The position numbers and the translations under genes are program-made. From Azospirillum lipoferum 4B (lineage in GTDB: Bacteria; Pseudomonadota; Alphaproteobacteria; Azospirillales; Azospirillaceae): 64,000 bases of DNA. Of the stretch, positions 16,543-29,200 are shown one piece after another (within the stretch, counting starts at the first letter, position 1; the number at the start of each line of letters is the position of its first letter). The stretch covers positions 558,001 to 622,000 of the forward strand of contig NC_016587.1 in assembly GCF_000283655.1 (NCBI RefSeq). Direction: 5' to 3'. The notes beneath the pieces are model-generated. The model was not told the DNA's origin. It made no database searches and saw nothing but the letters and a program-made list of their open reading frames with translations.

Positions 16543-18705
16543 ATGCCACGTCTGGTGGAAGACAGCGTGATTCCGGATACCGGACTGTCATGCCTGACCC
16601 TCATGCTACGCCTCATGGGCCATCCCGCCGATCCGGAGCAGCTCCGCCATGATCAGGCTGCCCGCGGCCGGGCGATGGAGACGCTTGACATCCTGCGCGC
16701 GGCGAAGCGATTCGGCCTGAAGGCGCGATCCGTCACCACCCGCTGGGAACGGCTGGCCGCCACGCCGCTGCCGGCGATCGCCAGACGGCGCGACGGCCGT
16801 TACTTCATCATCGCCAAGATCGACGGCGACCGCGCGCTGATCCAGGACCCGCTGGAATCGAAGCCGCTGGCGCTGCCGCGCGCGGTGGTCGAGCCGGCAT
16901 GGTCGGGCGAACTGGTGCTGATGGCGCGCCGCGCCGGCCTGGATCTGGCGCAGGTGCGCTTCGGCATCGGCTGGTTCGTGCCGGCCCTGCTGAAATACCG
17001 GCACCTGTTTTCGGAAATCCTGATCGCCTCCTTCATGTTGCAGGTGTTCGGGCTGATCAGTCCGCTGTTCTTCCAGGTCGTCGTCGACAAGGTGCTGGCC
17101 CACCGCAGCCTGACCACGCTGGACATCCTGACCATCGGGCTGGTGGTGGTGTCGCTGTTCGAGACGGTGCTGGGCGGGTTGCGCAGCTATCTGTTCTCGC
17201 ACACCACCAGCCGGGTCGACGTGACTCTGGGCGCTCGGCTGTTCGACCATCTGCTGGCGCTGCCGCTGCCCTATTTCCAGGCGCGCCGGGTCGGCGACAA
17301 CGTGGCGCGGGTGCGCGAACTGGACCGCATCCGCGATTTCCTGACCGGATCGGCGCTGACGCTGGTCATCGATCTGGTCTTCACCGTCGTCTTCCTGGCG
17401 GTGATGTGGTGGTACAGCCCGGCGCTGACCGGCATCGTGCTGGCGTCGCTGCCGGTCTATGCCGCGATCAGCCTTGCCGTCACCCCGATCCTGCGGCGGC
17501 GGCTGGAGGCGAAATTCGCCCTGGGGGCGGAGAACCAGGCCTTCCTGGTCGAGAGCATTTCCGGCATCGAAACGCTGAAGGCGATGGCGGTGGAACCGGA
17601 GATGCGCCGCCATTGGGAGGAGAAGCTGGCCGCCTATGTCGGCGCCGCCTTCCGCGCGTCCAGCCTGGGCGTGGTCGCCGGCCAGGCCGTCCAGCTCGTC
17701 AGCAAGCTGACCCTGGCGGCCCTGCTCTATGTCGGCGCGCAGGAGGTGATCGCCGGCGCGCTGACCATCGGCGCGCTGGTGGCGGTGAACATGCTGGCGG
17801 GCCGGGTGTCGTCGCCGGTGCTGCGGCTGGCGCAGCTGTGGAACGACTTCCAGCAGGCGCGCGTCTCGGTCGAGAGGCTGGCCGACATCCTCAACACCAC
17901 GCCGGAACCGGCGGCGAAACCCGGCCGCCTGCCGCTGCCCGCCATCCGCGGCCGCATCCGCTTCGACCGGGTGGGATTCCGCTATCGCCCCGACGCCTCC
18001 CCGACGCTCCAGGGCATCGACCTGACGGTGGAGGCGGGGGAGACGGTCGGCATCGTCGGCTCGTCCGGCTCGGGAAAGAGCACGCTGACCAAGCTGGTGC
18101 AGCGGCTCTATGTGCCGGAGACCGGCCGCGTTCTGATCGACGACGTGGACCTGTCGCTGGTGGACGTGGCGTGGCTGCGGCGCCAGATCGGCGTCGTCCT
18201 GCAGGAGAACGTGCTGTTCAACCGCTCCATCCGCGACAACATCGCGCTGGCCGATCCCGGCATGCCGATGGAGCGGATCGTCGAGGCGGCGCGGCTGGCC
18301 GGGGCGGACCGCTTCATCCTGGGCCTGCCCGAAGGCTACGACACGGTGATCGGCGAGCGTGGCGCCAGCCTGTCGGGCGGACAGCGCCAGCGCGTCGCCA
18401 TCGCCCGCGCGCTGGCCACCGACCCGCGCATCCTGATCTTCGACGAGGCGACCAGCGCGCTCGACGTCGAGAGCGAGGCGGCGATCCAGGCCAACATGCG
18501 CCGCATCTGCGACAACCGCACGGTTCTGATCGTCGCCCACCGCCTGTCCACCGTGCGCGGCTGCGACCGCATCGTCACGGTGGAAGAGGGGCGGATCGCC
18601 GAACAGGGCACCCATGACGACCTGATCCGGCTCGGCGGGCGCTATGCGGCGCTGTGGCGGATGCAGGCGGGCAGACAGGCGGAGGCCGATCATGGCGTCG
18701 CTTGA
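16543..18705 (+). CDS. Type I secretion ABC exporter (HlyB/LapB-type) with degenerate C39 domain
   Basis: A 720-residue exporter. Residues 1-130 form a C39-peptidase-like domain, but the catalytic Cys position is Thr (DTGLSC where peptidases have DCG), so it is a non-cleaving substrate-docking domain as in HlyB. Residues about 150-430 hold the membrane domain, and the ATPase follows: Walker A GSSGSGKST near 506, LSGGQRQRVAIARAL near 609, ILIFDEATSALD near 630, AHRLS near 666. The adaptor gene overlaps its end by 14 bp and the giant RTX gene follows. This is the inner-membrane motor for that protein; the outer-membrane TolC partner is not in the window. Confidence 0.94.
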   Translation: MPRLVEDSVIPDTGLSCLTLMLRLMGHPADPEQLRHDQAARGRAMETLDILRAAKRFGLKARSVTTRWERLAATPLPAIARRRDGRYFIIAKIDGDRALIQDPLESKPLALPRAVVEPAWSGELVLMARRAGLDLAQVRFGIGWFVPALLKYRHLFSEILIASFMLQVFGLISPLFFQVVVDKVLAHRSLTTLDILTIGLVVVSLFETVLGGLRSYLFSHTTSRVDVTLGARLFDHLLALPLPYFQARRVGDNVARVRELDRIRDFLTGSALTLVIDLVFTVVFLAVMWWYSPALTGIVLASLPVYAAISLAVTPILRRRLEAKFALGAENQAFLVESISGIETLKAMAVEPEMRRHWEEKLAAYVGAAFRASSLGVVAGQAVQLVSKLTLAALLYVGAQEVIAGALTIGALVAVNMLAGRVSSPVLRLAQLWNDFQQARVSVERLADILNTTPEPAAKPGRLPLPAIRGRIRFDRVGFRYRPDASPTLQGIDLTVEAGETVGIVGSSGSGKSTLTKLVQRLYVPETGRVLIDDVDLSLVDVAWLRRQIGVVLQENVLFNRSIRDNIALADPGMPMERIVEAARLAGADRFILGLPEGYDTVIGERGASLSGGQRQRVAIARALATDPRILIFDEATSALDVESEAAIQANMRRICDNRTVLIVAHRLSTVRGCDRIVTVEEGRIAEQGTHDDLIRLGGRYAALWRMQAGRQAEADHGVA

Positions 18706-20179
18706 GACCGCGACCGAACCCGTGGCGGCGACGCAGGATGCGCCGGCCGCTACCGCCGCCGCACCGCCGCCAAACCCGCCGCCGCCAAACCCGCCCCTGC
18801 CGCCCCGCGTCCGTCCCCGCCGCGGGCACGAGCTGGAGTTCCTGCCGGCGGCGCTGGAGGCGATGGACACGCCGCCCTCGCCGTTCGCCAGGGCGGTGTC
18901 GCTGCTGATCGTCGCCTTCGCCGTCGTCGCCGTCACCTGGGCCTGGATCGGCCACATCGACATCACCGCCGTCACCCGCGGGCGCATCATCCCCAGCGAC
19001 CGCAACAAGCTGGTGCAGACGCTGGAGCCGGGCATCGTCCGCGCCATCCGCGTCACCGAAGGGCAGCAGGTGGAACAGGGCGCGGTCCTGCTGGAACTCG
19101 ACCCCACCGACAGCGCCGCCGACGCCGGGCGCGCCGAATGGGAGCTGGCGGTGGCGGAGACCGAGGCGGCCCGCCTGCGCGCCGCCCTGGCCGGCCGGCG
19201 CGGCTTCGACCCGCCGCCCGCCGCCGACGCCGCGCTGGTGGCGCTGCAGCGCTCGATCCTCGCCAACCAGCTGACAGCCCGCGACGCCGCGCTCGACGCC
19301 ATCGGCAGCCAGGAGCGCCAGCGCCGGGCGGAGATCGCGGCGCTGGCCGCGGAGAAGGCACGGCTGGCTGCCACCCTGCCGCTGATCCGTGAGCAGGTGC
19401 AGGCCAAACGGAACCTGTCCCAGCGCGGCTACAGCCCGCGCTTCGACCTGCTGGAGCTGGAGAAGGAGCTTGCCGAGGTCGAGTATGGCGCCGTCGCCGC
19501 GAAGAACCGCGAGGCCGAGGCCGAGGCGGCGCTGAAGGGGCTGGGCGACGAGCGGCGGCGGGTGATCGCGGAGTTCGACGGCAGGGCGATGACCGACCTC
19601 GCCGATGCCGAGAACCGCGCCGCCGCCCTGCGTCAGGAACTGACCAAGGCGGCGCGGCGGCGGGAGCGCCAGCTTCTGACCGCGCCGGTCGGCGGGGTGA
19701 TCCAGCAGCTCTCCGTCCACACGGTCGGCGGGGTGGTCACGGCGGCGGAACCGCTGATGGTGATCGTCCCGGCCAACCGCACCCTGGTCGTCGAGGTGCA
19801 GGTGGAAAACAAGGACATCGGCTTCCTCCACCCCGGCATGCCGGCGGAAATCAAGGTCGATGCCTTTCCCTTCACCCGCTACGGGCTGCTGCCCGGCACG
19901 GTCGCGGCGGTTTCGCACGACGTGATCCTGCCGCCGGACGGGGCGGCGGCACGCACCGGGGCGGCCGAACCGGTGGCGGCGGCCGACCGCGACGGCCCGA
20001 AATTCTCGGCGCGCATCGCGCTGGACCGCACCGTCATCCGCGGCGAGACCGGCGAGGACATCGCGCTGGCTCCCGGCATGGCGGTGACGGCGGAGGTGAA
20101 GACCGGCCGCCGCCGCATCCTCGACTACCTGCTTTCCCCGGTGCTCGCCCACGTCCACGACGCGATGCGCGAGCGCTGA
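18692..20179 (+). CDS. Type I secretion membrane fusion protein (HlyD family)
   Basis: A 495-residue periplasmic adaptor. Residues 25-45 are a Pro-rich cytoplasmic tail (PPPNPPPPNPPLPP), one membrane segment spans about 67-89 (AVSLLIVAFAVVAVTWAWI), and a first lipoyl half follows (RGRIIPSDRNKLVQTLEPGIV). A long coiled coil lies at about 140-320, then the second lipoyl half (LTAPVGGVIQQLSVHTVGGVV) and a beta-barrel with the HlyD signature near ENKDIGFLHPGMPAEIKVDAFPF. It bridges the ABC exporter and an outer-membrane channel. Start ATG at 18692 overlaps the exporter gene. Confidence 0.94.
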   Translation: MASLETATEPVAATQDAPAATAAAPPPNPPPPNPPLPPRVRPRRGHELEFLPAALEAMDTPPSPFARAVSLLIVAFAVVAVTWAWIGHIDITAVTRGRIIPSDRNKLVQTLEPGIVRAIRVTEGQQVEQGAVLLELDPTDSAADAGRAEWELAVAETEAARLRAALAGRRGFDPPPAADAALVALQRSILANQLTARDAALDAIGSQERQRRAEIAALAAEKARLAATLPLIREQVQAKRNLSQRGYSPRFDLLELEKELAEVEYGAVAAKNREAEAEAALKGLGDERRRVIAEFDGRAMTDLADAENRAAALRQELTKAARRRERQLLTAPVGGVIQQLSVHTVGGVVTAAEPLMVIVPANRTLVVEVQVENKDIGFLHPGMPAEIKVDAFPFTRYGLLPGTVAAVSHDVILPPDGAAARTGAAEPVAAADRDGPKFSARIALDRTVIRGETGEDIALAPGMAVTAEVKTGRRRILDYLLSPVLAHVHDAMRER

Positions 20180-20253
20180 GTCCCGAACCTTTCCCGAACC
20201 CACAGCCGCAAGGCCCCCAAGCAACCGGGCCGACATTTCCGGAGGACAAGCCG

Positions 20254-23200
20254 ATGACCAGCACCGTGACCACCGACGGCGACGATCTGCTGACCGGCGA
20301 CTGGCGCGCCGACACGCTGAGCGGCGGGGCCGGCAACGACACGCTGCAGGGCGGCGACGGCGACGACCGGCTGGACGGCGGCGACGGAAACGACCGGCTG
20401 GACGGCGGGACCGGAAGCAACAGCCTGCTCGGGGGCGCCGGCAACGACACGCTGCTGGGCGGCAGCAACAACGACACGCTGGACGGCGGCGACGGAAACG
20501 ACGCGATCTCCGCCGGGACGGGCAACGACCTGCTCTCCGGCGGCGACGGGGCCGACAGCATCGACGGCGGCGAGAACGACGACACCCTCGACGGCGGCAG
20601 CGGCAACGACACCATCCTCGGCGGCGGCGGCCGGGACGTGGTGACAGCCGGCGACGGCGACGATCTGGTGACCGATGGCGCCTGGGTGTGGAGCGACGAC
20701 CGCTTCGACGGCGGGGCCGGCAACGACACGCTGGAAGGCGGTTACGGCAGCGACACGCTGATCGGCGGGGCCGGCAACGACCGGCTGACGGTGGGCGACG
20801 ATTACAGCGGCGATTCCCTGGACGGCGGCGACGGCGACGATGCGCTGACCGGCGGAATGGGCGCCGACCGGCTGGCCGACGGCGCCGGGACCGATCTGGT
20901 CCGCGCTGGCGGCGGCGATGACACGCTGGACCATGTGCTGTCGGATCAGGCGGGCAACGACACGCTCGACGGCGGGGCGGGCTATGACCGGCTGCGCGTG
21001 GCGCTGACCGCCAACCAGGTGACCGCCGCGGTCGCGGCCGACCTCGTCCAGCTGGCGGACTTCATCCGTCTGCATGGCGACGACGGACAGGTCTTCACCG
21101 GTCAGGCGATCCGGGTGGACGCCAACAACTGGAACGCACTGGAGGTGACGGTCGACGGCCGGCCGGTGGCGGTGGCCGATCTGGCCGGGATGGTCGTCGC
21201 GGCGCCCAACCGCGCGCCGGTCGCCGCCGATCAGGCGCTGACCGGGACGGAGGACATGCCGGTCACCGGCTCGGTCGGCGCAATCGACCCCGACGGCGAC
21301 GCTCTGTCCTACGGCGTCGGCGCCGGTCCGGCGCATGGCCGGCTGGTGCTGGAGGTCGACGGCCGCTTCACCTACCGGCCCGACGCCGACTATGCCGGCA
21401 CCGACAGCTTCCGCATCGACGTGTCGGACGGCCGGGGCGGGGTGACCGCGCAGACCGTCACCGTCACGCTGGACGGCGTCAACGACGCCCCGTCCGCCGT
21501 GACGCTGGACGGTGCGGCCATCGCCGAGGATGCCTCTGCCGGGACGGTTGTCGGCACCGCGCGGGGCAGCGATCCCGACGGCGAGGCGCTGACCTACAGC
21601 CTGGCCGACGATGCCGGCGGCCGCTTCGCGATCGACGCGGCGACCGGTGTCCTGTCGGTCGCCGCCGGGGCCGACCTCGACTATGCGCAGGCTCCCGCCC
21701 ATGCGGTGACCGTCCGCGCTACCGATGCCGGGGGCCTCGCCACCGACCGGGTCTTCCACATAGGCGTGACCGCGACCCGCAACGACGGCGCCGCCGACAT
21801 CGACGGGCTGTCGCCGGCCGAGGAACGGGCGCTGGAGGCGGCGGAGGCGCAGGACGGCGGCAACGATGCGGTGACGGGCGACTGGCAGGCCGAGACTCTC
21901 GACGGCGGGGCCGGGAACGACACGCTGGGCAGCGGCGGCGGCGGCGGTACGCTGCTGGGCGGTGCCGGCGACGACGTGCTGACCGGCGACTGGGGCGAGG
22001 ATTCCCTGCGCGGCGGGTCGGGTGCCGACACGCTGCGCGGCGAATCGCAGAGCGACCGTCTGTTCGGCGGCTCCGGCAACGATGCGCTGGACGGCGGCAG
22101 CGAGGACGACACGCTGGACGGCGGAACCGGCAACGACACGCTGCTGGGCGGCAGCGGCGCCGACCTGCTGCATGGCGGCATGGGCGACGATCTGCTGGAC
22201 GGCGGAACCGACGCCAACCGACTCTATGGCGGCAGCGGCAACGACACGCTGCTGGGCGGCGACGTGGGCGACACGCTGGACGGCGGCAGCGGCAACGACC
22301 TGATCGCCGGCGGCATCGGTGCCGACAGCATCCGCGGCGGGGCCGGCGACGACCGGATCGACGGCGGCGAGAACGATGACAGCATCGAGGGCGGCAGCGG
22401 GTACGACACCATCGTCGGCGGCGGCGGCCGGGACGTGGTGGCTGCCGGCGACGGCGACGATCTGGTGACGGACGGCGAAGGCGTGTGGAGCGACGACCGT
22501 TTCGACGGCGGGGCCGGCAACGACACGCTGGACGGCGGCCTGGGCAGCGACACGCTGATCGGCGGCGCCGGCAACGACCGGCTGACGGTGGGCGCCGATT
22601 ACAACGGCGACCATCTCGACGGCGGCGACGGCGACGACACGCTGGCCGGCGGGCTGGGCGCAGACACCCTGCTGGGCGGTGCCGGCAACGACGTGCTGAA
22701 GGGCGGCGGCGGCAACGACGTGCTGATCGGCGGCGACGGCATCGACATCGCCGACTATTCGGCGGAAACCGGCGCGATCTCCATCGATCTGCAAAGCGGC
22801 GAGGTTCGTCACGGCGGCTGGATGGCCGACCATGTCTCCGGCGTCGAGACGATCCTGGCCGGCGGCGGCGCCGACACGCTGGCCGGCGACGGCGGCGACA
22901 ACAGCCTGGCCGGCGGGGCCGGCGACGACAGCCTGTCGGGCGGGGCCGGCGACGATCTGCTGGACGGCGGCAGCGGGGCCGACCTGATCGACGGCGGCGA
23001 CGGCATCGACACCGCCAGCTATGCGGCGTCCGGCGCGGGCGTGACGGTCGATCTGGCGGCCGGCAGCGGGGCCGGCGGCGATGCCGAGGGCGACCGGCTG
23101 ACCGGCGTCGAAAACCTGATCGGCTCGGCCCATGGCGACCGATTGACCGGAAACGGCGGCGCCAACCTCCTGGACGGCGGGGCTGGCGACGACCTGCTGG

Positions 23201-26200
23201 CCGGGGCCGGCGGCGCGGATACGCTGGTCGGCGGCGAGGGGACCGACACGGCCGACTATTCGGCCTCCGATACCGGCGTGACGGTCGATCTGGCGGCCGG
23301 CGCCGGCAGCGGCGGCGATGCCGAAGGCGACCTGCTGTCGGGGATCGAGAACCTGACCGGCTCGGCCCATGACGACCGGCTGACCGGTGACGCGAACGCC
23401 AACCTGCTGGACGGCGGTGCGGGCGACGACACGCTGGCCGGGCTGGGCGGCGCCGACACACTGACCGGCGGCGAGGGGACCGACACCGCCGACTATGCCG
23501 CGTCGGGTGCGGGCGTCACCGTCGATCTGGCGGCGGGCACCGGTTCCGGCGGCGATGCCGAGGGCGACCGGCTGGCCGGGATCGAGAACGTCACCGGCTC
23601 CGCCGCCGCCGACAGCTTGTCGGGCGACGCGGGCGGCAACCGGCTGGACGGCGGCAGCGGGGACGACTGGCTGTCCGGCGGCGCCGGGGCGGATACGCTG
23701 ATCGGCGGCGACGGAATCGACAGCGCCGATTATGCGGCCTCGACCGGTGGCGTCGACGTGAACCTCGCCGCCGGCACCGGTTCGGGCGGCGACGCCGAGG
23801 GCGACCTGCTGACGGGCATCGAGAACCTGACCGGCTCCGCCCATGACGACCGGCTGACCGGCGATGCGAACGCCAACCGGCTGGACGGCGGCGCGGGCGA
23901 CGACATCCTGGCCGGGCTGGGCGGGGCGGACACGCTGGTCGGCGGTGACGGCATCGACCTTGCCGATTACTCGGCCTCCGCCGCGGGTGTGGCGGTGGAC
24001 CTGTCGACCGGGACCGGTCTCGGCGGCGACGCCGAGGGCGACCTGCTGTCGGGGATCGAGAACCTGACCGGCTCGGCCCATGACGACCGGCTGACCGGTG
24101 ACGCGAACGCCAACCTGCTGGACGGCGGTGCGGGCGACGACACGCTGGCCGGGCTGGGCGGCGCCGACACACTGACCGGTGGCGAGGGGACCGACACCGC
24201 CGACTATGCCGCGTCGGGTGCGGGCGTCACCGTCGATCTGGCGGCGGGCACCGGTTCCGGCGGCGATGCCGAGGGCGACCGGCTGGCCGGGATCGAGAAC
24301 GTCACCGGCTCCGCCGCCGCCGACAGCTTGTCGGGCGACGCGGGCGGCAACCGGCTGGACGGCGGCAGCGGGGACGACTGGCTGTCCGGCGGCGCCGGGG
24401 CGGATACGCTGATCGGCGGCGACGGAATCGACAGCGCCGATTATGCGGCTTCGACCGGTGGCGTCGACGTGAACCTCGCCGCCGGCACCGGTTCGGGCGG
24501 CGATGCCGAGGGTGACGTGCTGACGGGGGTCGAGAACCTGTCCGGTTCCGATCACGACGACCGGCTGACCGGCGATGCGAACGCCAACCGGCTCGACGGG
24601 CGCGGCGGCAACGACACGCTGGCCGGGCTGGGCGGGGCCGACACGCTGATCGGCGGCGACGGCATCGACACGGCGGAGTATCTGGCCTCGGCCGCCGCGG
24701 TGTCCGTCAGCCTGACGAGCGGCACCGGTTCAGGCGGCGACGCCCAGGGCGACCGGCTGACCGGCGTCGAGAACCTGACCGGTTCCGCCTTCGGCGACCG
24801 GCTGACCGGCGACGGCGGCGCCAACATCCTCGACGGGGCGGGCGGCAACGACACGCTGCTGGGCGGTGCCGGCGCCGACACGCTGATCGGCGGCGCCGGC
24901 AGCGATACCGCCGACTATTCGGCGTCCGGGGCGGCGGTGACGGTCGATCTGGCGGCCGGAACCGGGCTTGGCGGCACGGCGGAGGGGGATGTGCTGATCG
25001 GGGTGGAGAACCTGATCGGCTCCGCCCGCGCCGACCTGATGACCGGCGACGGGCAGGACAACACCCTGCGTGGAGGCGCGGGTGCGGACACGCTGACCGG
25101 CGGCGCCGGATCGGACACCGCCGACTACACCGGTTCGGCGGCGGGGGTGACGGTCAGCCTTGCCGACGGGACGGCGGAAAGCGGCGATGCCGCGGGCGAC
25201 GTGCTGACCGGGATCGAGAACCTGACCGGCTCGGCCGCCGACGACCGGCTGACCGGCGATGGCGAAGCCAACCGCCTGCGCGGCGGCGGCGGCAACGACA
25301 CCCTGATCGGCGGGACGGGCGCCGACACGCTCAGCGGCGGGGCTGGGATCGACACCGCCGACTATTCGGCGTCCGACGCGGCGGTGTCGGTCAACCTCGC
25401 CACCGGCATCGGCCGCGGCGGGCATGCGGAGGGCGACCGTCTGGACGGGGTGGAGACCCTGATCGGCACCGGGCTCGGCGACAGCCTGACCGGCGACGGC
25501 GCCGCCAATTATCTGGACGGCCGCGGCGGCGCCGACAGCCTGTCCGGCGGGGCCGGCGACGACACCTTGCGGGTGCTGGACGACGGATTCGCCAGCCTGG
25601 ACGGCGGCAGCGGTTTCGACACCCTGCGCTTCGAGGGGGAGCGGCTGGTGGTGACCGGCGCCGATGCCGGCGGGGTTCACGGCCTGGAGACGATCGACCT
25701 CTCCCATTCCGGCCGCCAGGTCCTGATCCTGAACGAGCAGGGCATTCTCGCCGACACCGGCGGCGCGCCGCTCTATGTCACCGGCAACCGCGACGACCTG
25801 GTGACCTTCAAGGAATCCGGCTGGAAGCGCGGCGGTGCCGAGACCGTCGGCTCCGTCCTCTACAACCAGTACAGCCGCGGCACGACCACGATCTATGTCC
25901 AGGATGGCGTGCGGATGTTCGGCGACCTCCTGGTCACCGGCACGGCGGGAGACGACATCCTCACCGCGCCGTCGGGCGTCGGCCATGTGGTGGTGTTCGG
26001 CGAGGGCGGCGACGACACGGTGCGGTTCGGCGCCGGCTTCCGGCATGAGATCGCGCATCTGGTGCGGATCGACGACGACCTCCACGTCCTGTTCGACGCC
26101 CAGGGCGGTCCGGCCGGCGAGGACGGCTATGCCCGCGACCGCGTCACCATCATGGGCCATTTCGCCGCCAACGGCGCCGCCGGGGCGGGGGACGGCAGCG

Positions 26201-29200
26201 TCCGCCGGATCGAGTTCGCCGACGGCGTGGTCTGGCCGGTATGGGGCGACGACCTGCTGCTGGGCAGCACCGGCGACGACACCGTCGCCATCGAACCGGG
26301 GTTCGGCAGCCACAGCCTGCATGCCGATGCCGGCGTGAACGTCATCCGCTTCGGTGACGACGTGACCGCCGACGACCTGCGCCTGTCGCGCAAGGGCGAC
26401 GACCTGGAGATCCGCATCGCCGGCACCGACCGCTCGCTGCTGCTCTTCAACCATTTCTCGGCGGAGGCGCTGGCCGGCGCCGGCAATGGCGGGGTCGAGG
26501 CGGTCGAGTTGGCCGACGGCACGCGCTGGCGCGTGCGCGGCAGCGACGTGGTGATCGGCAGCGGCGGCGACGACCGCGTGGTGTTCGGGTTGGATGGCGG
26601 GCAGACGACGCTCTACGGCAGCGCCGGGGCCGACACAATCGCCTTCGCGACGACCATCGATCCCGACCGCATGCGGCTGAGCCGCGAGGGCGACGACCTG
26701 CGCCTGTCCTATGAGGGCAGCGGCGCGTCCTGGCTGATCGAGCAGCATTTCGACGGCGATCCGGACGGCTACCGGACGATCCGCTTCGGCGACGGCACCG
26801 AATGGGCCATCGACAACACCCGCCTGATCGCCGGCACCGCCGCCGACGAGAGCGTGGAGCTGGGCGCCGGGCTGGGAGAGCGCGTGCTGGCGACCGGCGG
26901 CGGCAGCGACGGGCTGGTCCTGGCGGCCGGCATCGCCCCGTCGCAGGTGGCTCTGCGCCGCGACGGCGACAAGCTGGCGATCCAGATCGCCGGCAGCACC
27001 GACCGGGTGGTGGTGCTCAACCACTTCAACGGCACGGGCGCCGGCAACGGCGTGCTGCGCAGCCTGAGCTTCGCCGACGGCACGGTGTGGCCGCTGGATC
27101 CCGGCACCGGGTTCCGCATCGGCGGCGACACCGGCGACGTGTTCTCCTTCAAGCCGGGCGACGGCGCCGTCACGCTGTTCGCCGGCAAGGGCGTCGATAC
27201 GCTGAACGTCGCCTCCACCATCGGCGCCGCCGCGCTGGGCTTCACCCGCCAGGGCGACGACCTGGTCATTTCGGTGAAGGGATCGGCGGACAAGGTCACG
27301 GTGCTGAACCATTTCGCCAGCGGCTGGGGCGCGTCGCTGCTCGAGAACGTCTATGCCGGCGGGCGTTTCTGGAACCTGTCCGATCCGGCCATGCTGATCG
27401 GCGGGGCCGGCGACGACAGCTACACCCTGACGGTGGGCAGCGGCGCCATGTCGATCCTGCCCGGCGGCGGCAACGACCGGATCGTCATCGGTCCCGGCAT
27501 CGACAAGGCGAGCGTCACCATGCAGCGGGTGGGCGACGATCTGGTGATCGGCCTGCGCACGCTGCCCGACAAGCTGACCGTGCTGAACCACTTCTCCGGC
27601 GGGGCAAGCGGCGGGGTTCACACGCTGCGCTTCATCGACGGCGACACCTGGAACATCTGGGGCGCCAGTCTGATGGTCGGGACCAGCGCCACCGACACCT
27701 TCACCGCCGAACCCGGCATCGGCCACGTCTCGCTCTTCCCCGGCGGCGGCAGCGACCGCCTGCGGCTGGGCACCGGCTTCGACAGCCTGAACACGCTGGT
27801 GCGGCGGGACGGCGACGATCTCGAGATCGTGATGCGCGACGGCAGCGATTCGGTCAAGGTCCTGAACCACTTCCTGGGCAACGAGGCGCGCGACATCGCC
27901 TTCGCCGACGGCAAGGTCTGGACGGTCGGCGGCCCCAATGCCCGCATCGGCACCGACGGCGCCGACCGCTTCGTCCTGTCGCCCGGCATGGGGAATGTCG
28001 TGATCTATGGCGGCGGCGGCCAAGGCGGCGACCGCATCGAGGTGGCGCCCGGCGTCGACCCGTCCACCGTCCGGCTGACCCGGGTCGGCAACGACCTGCG
28101 GGTCACCGCCGGCACCGACAGCATGACCATCGTCAACCAGTTCGCCACCGGCGGGGTGGTGACGATCCCCGAGATCGTCTTCCCCAACGGCGTCGTCTGG
28201 CCGATTGCCGGCACCAACGTCTTCATCAGCGGCGCCGGGGCGGAAACGATCCCCGCGGGTCCGATGTTCATCTATCCCGGTGCGCCCGGCCAGCGTCTGT
28301 CCATCGACGCCGACCCGGGCAAGACCCGCGTCGTGCGTGTCGGCAACGACCTGCATCTGAGCATCGTCGGCCAGCCGAACGAGATGATCGTCGTCAACCA
28401 CTTCGCCATGAACGGCATCGGCGATCTGGTCTTCGACAACGGCACCACCTGGAACATCCAGGGCGGCCGGGTGCTGATCGGCGGCACCGGCCATGACGAA
28501 TTCGTGATCCAGCGCGGCATGGGCGACGTCATCGTCTATCCCGACAGCATCGGCGACGACACCCTTCGCTTCGTCGACACGGTGGACGGATCCAAGATCC
28601 GCGTGGCGCGCGTCGGCGACAATCTGCGCATCACCATCGACGGCACCGCGGACGCGCTGACCATCGTCAACCATTTCGCCGGCACGCCGATGGAGTCGCT
28701 TCAGCGTCCCGACGGCTCCGTCCTGCCGCTGACCGGCGACGGGCTGCTGTTCGGCAGCCCCGGCGGAACCGTCTTCCTGGTCGGCGAGGACAGCGGGTCG
28801 AAGACCATCTATGCCGAGGGCGGCGACCGCGTGGTCTTCGACGACATCGACAGCACGGAGGTGCGGCTGATCCGCACCGGCTCCGACCTGCAGATCTTCA
28901 TCGACCGCACGCAGCAGGTGGTGACCGTCCTCAACTATTTCGGCGGCGTCGGCCAGCTGGAGTTCCCCAACGGACGGACCTTCGACCTGTCGTCGCCCTA
29001 CACGCTGATCGGCGGCGGCGGCGGCGACCGCTTCACCATCGGCAGGACCGGGCCGGCCAGCCAGATCATCCATGCCGGCGGCGGCGGCAGCCAGATCGAC
29101 TTCGGCCCCGACGTCTCGCCCGGCGACGTGACCCTGCGGCAGGACGGCGTCGATCTGGTCGTGGTCTTCATCGGCAGCGGGCGCACGGTGCGCGTGGTCA

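Noticed and set aside
16543-16930. Active C39 peptidase in the exporter (bacteriocin-type processing)
   Set aside because: The catalytic Cys is replaced (DTG instead of DCG), as in HlyB, and the RTX substrate has no double-glycine leader.
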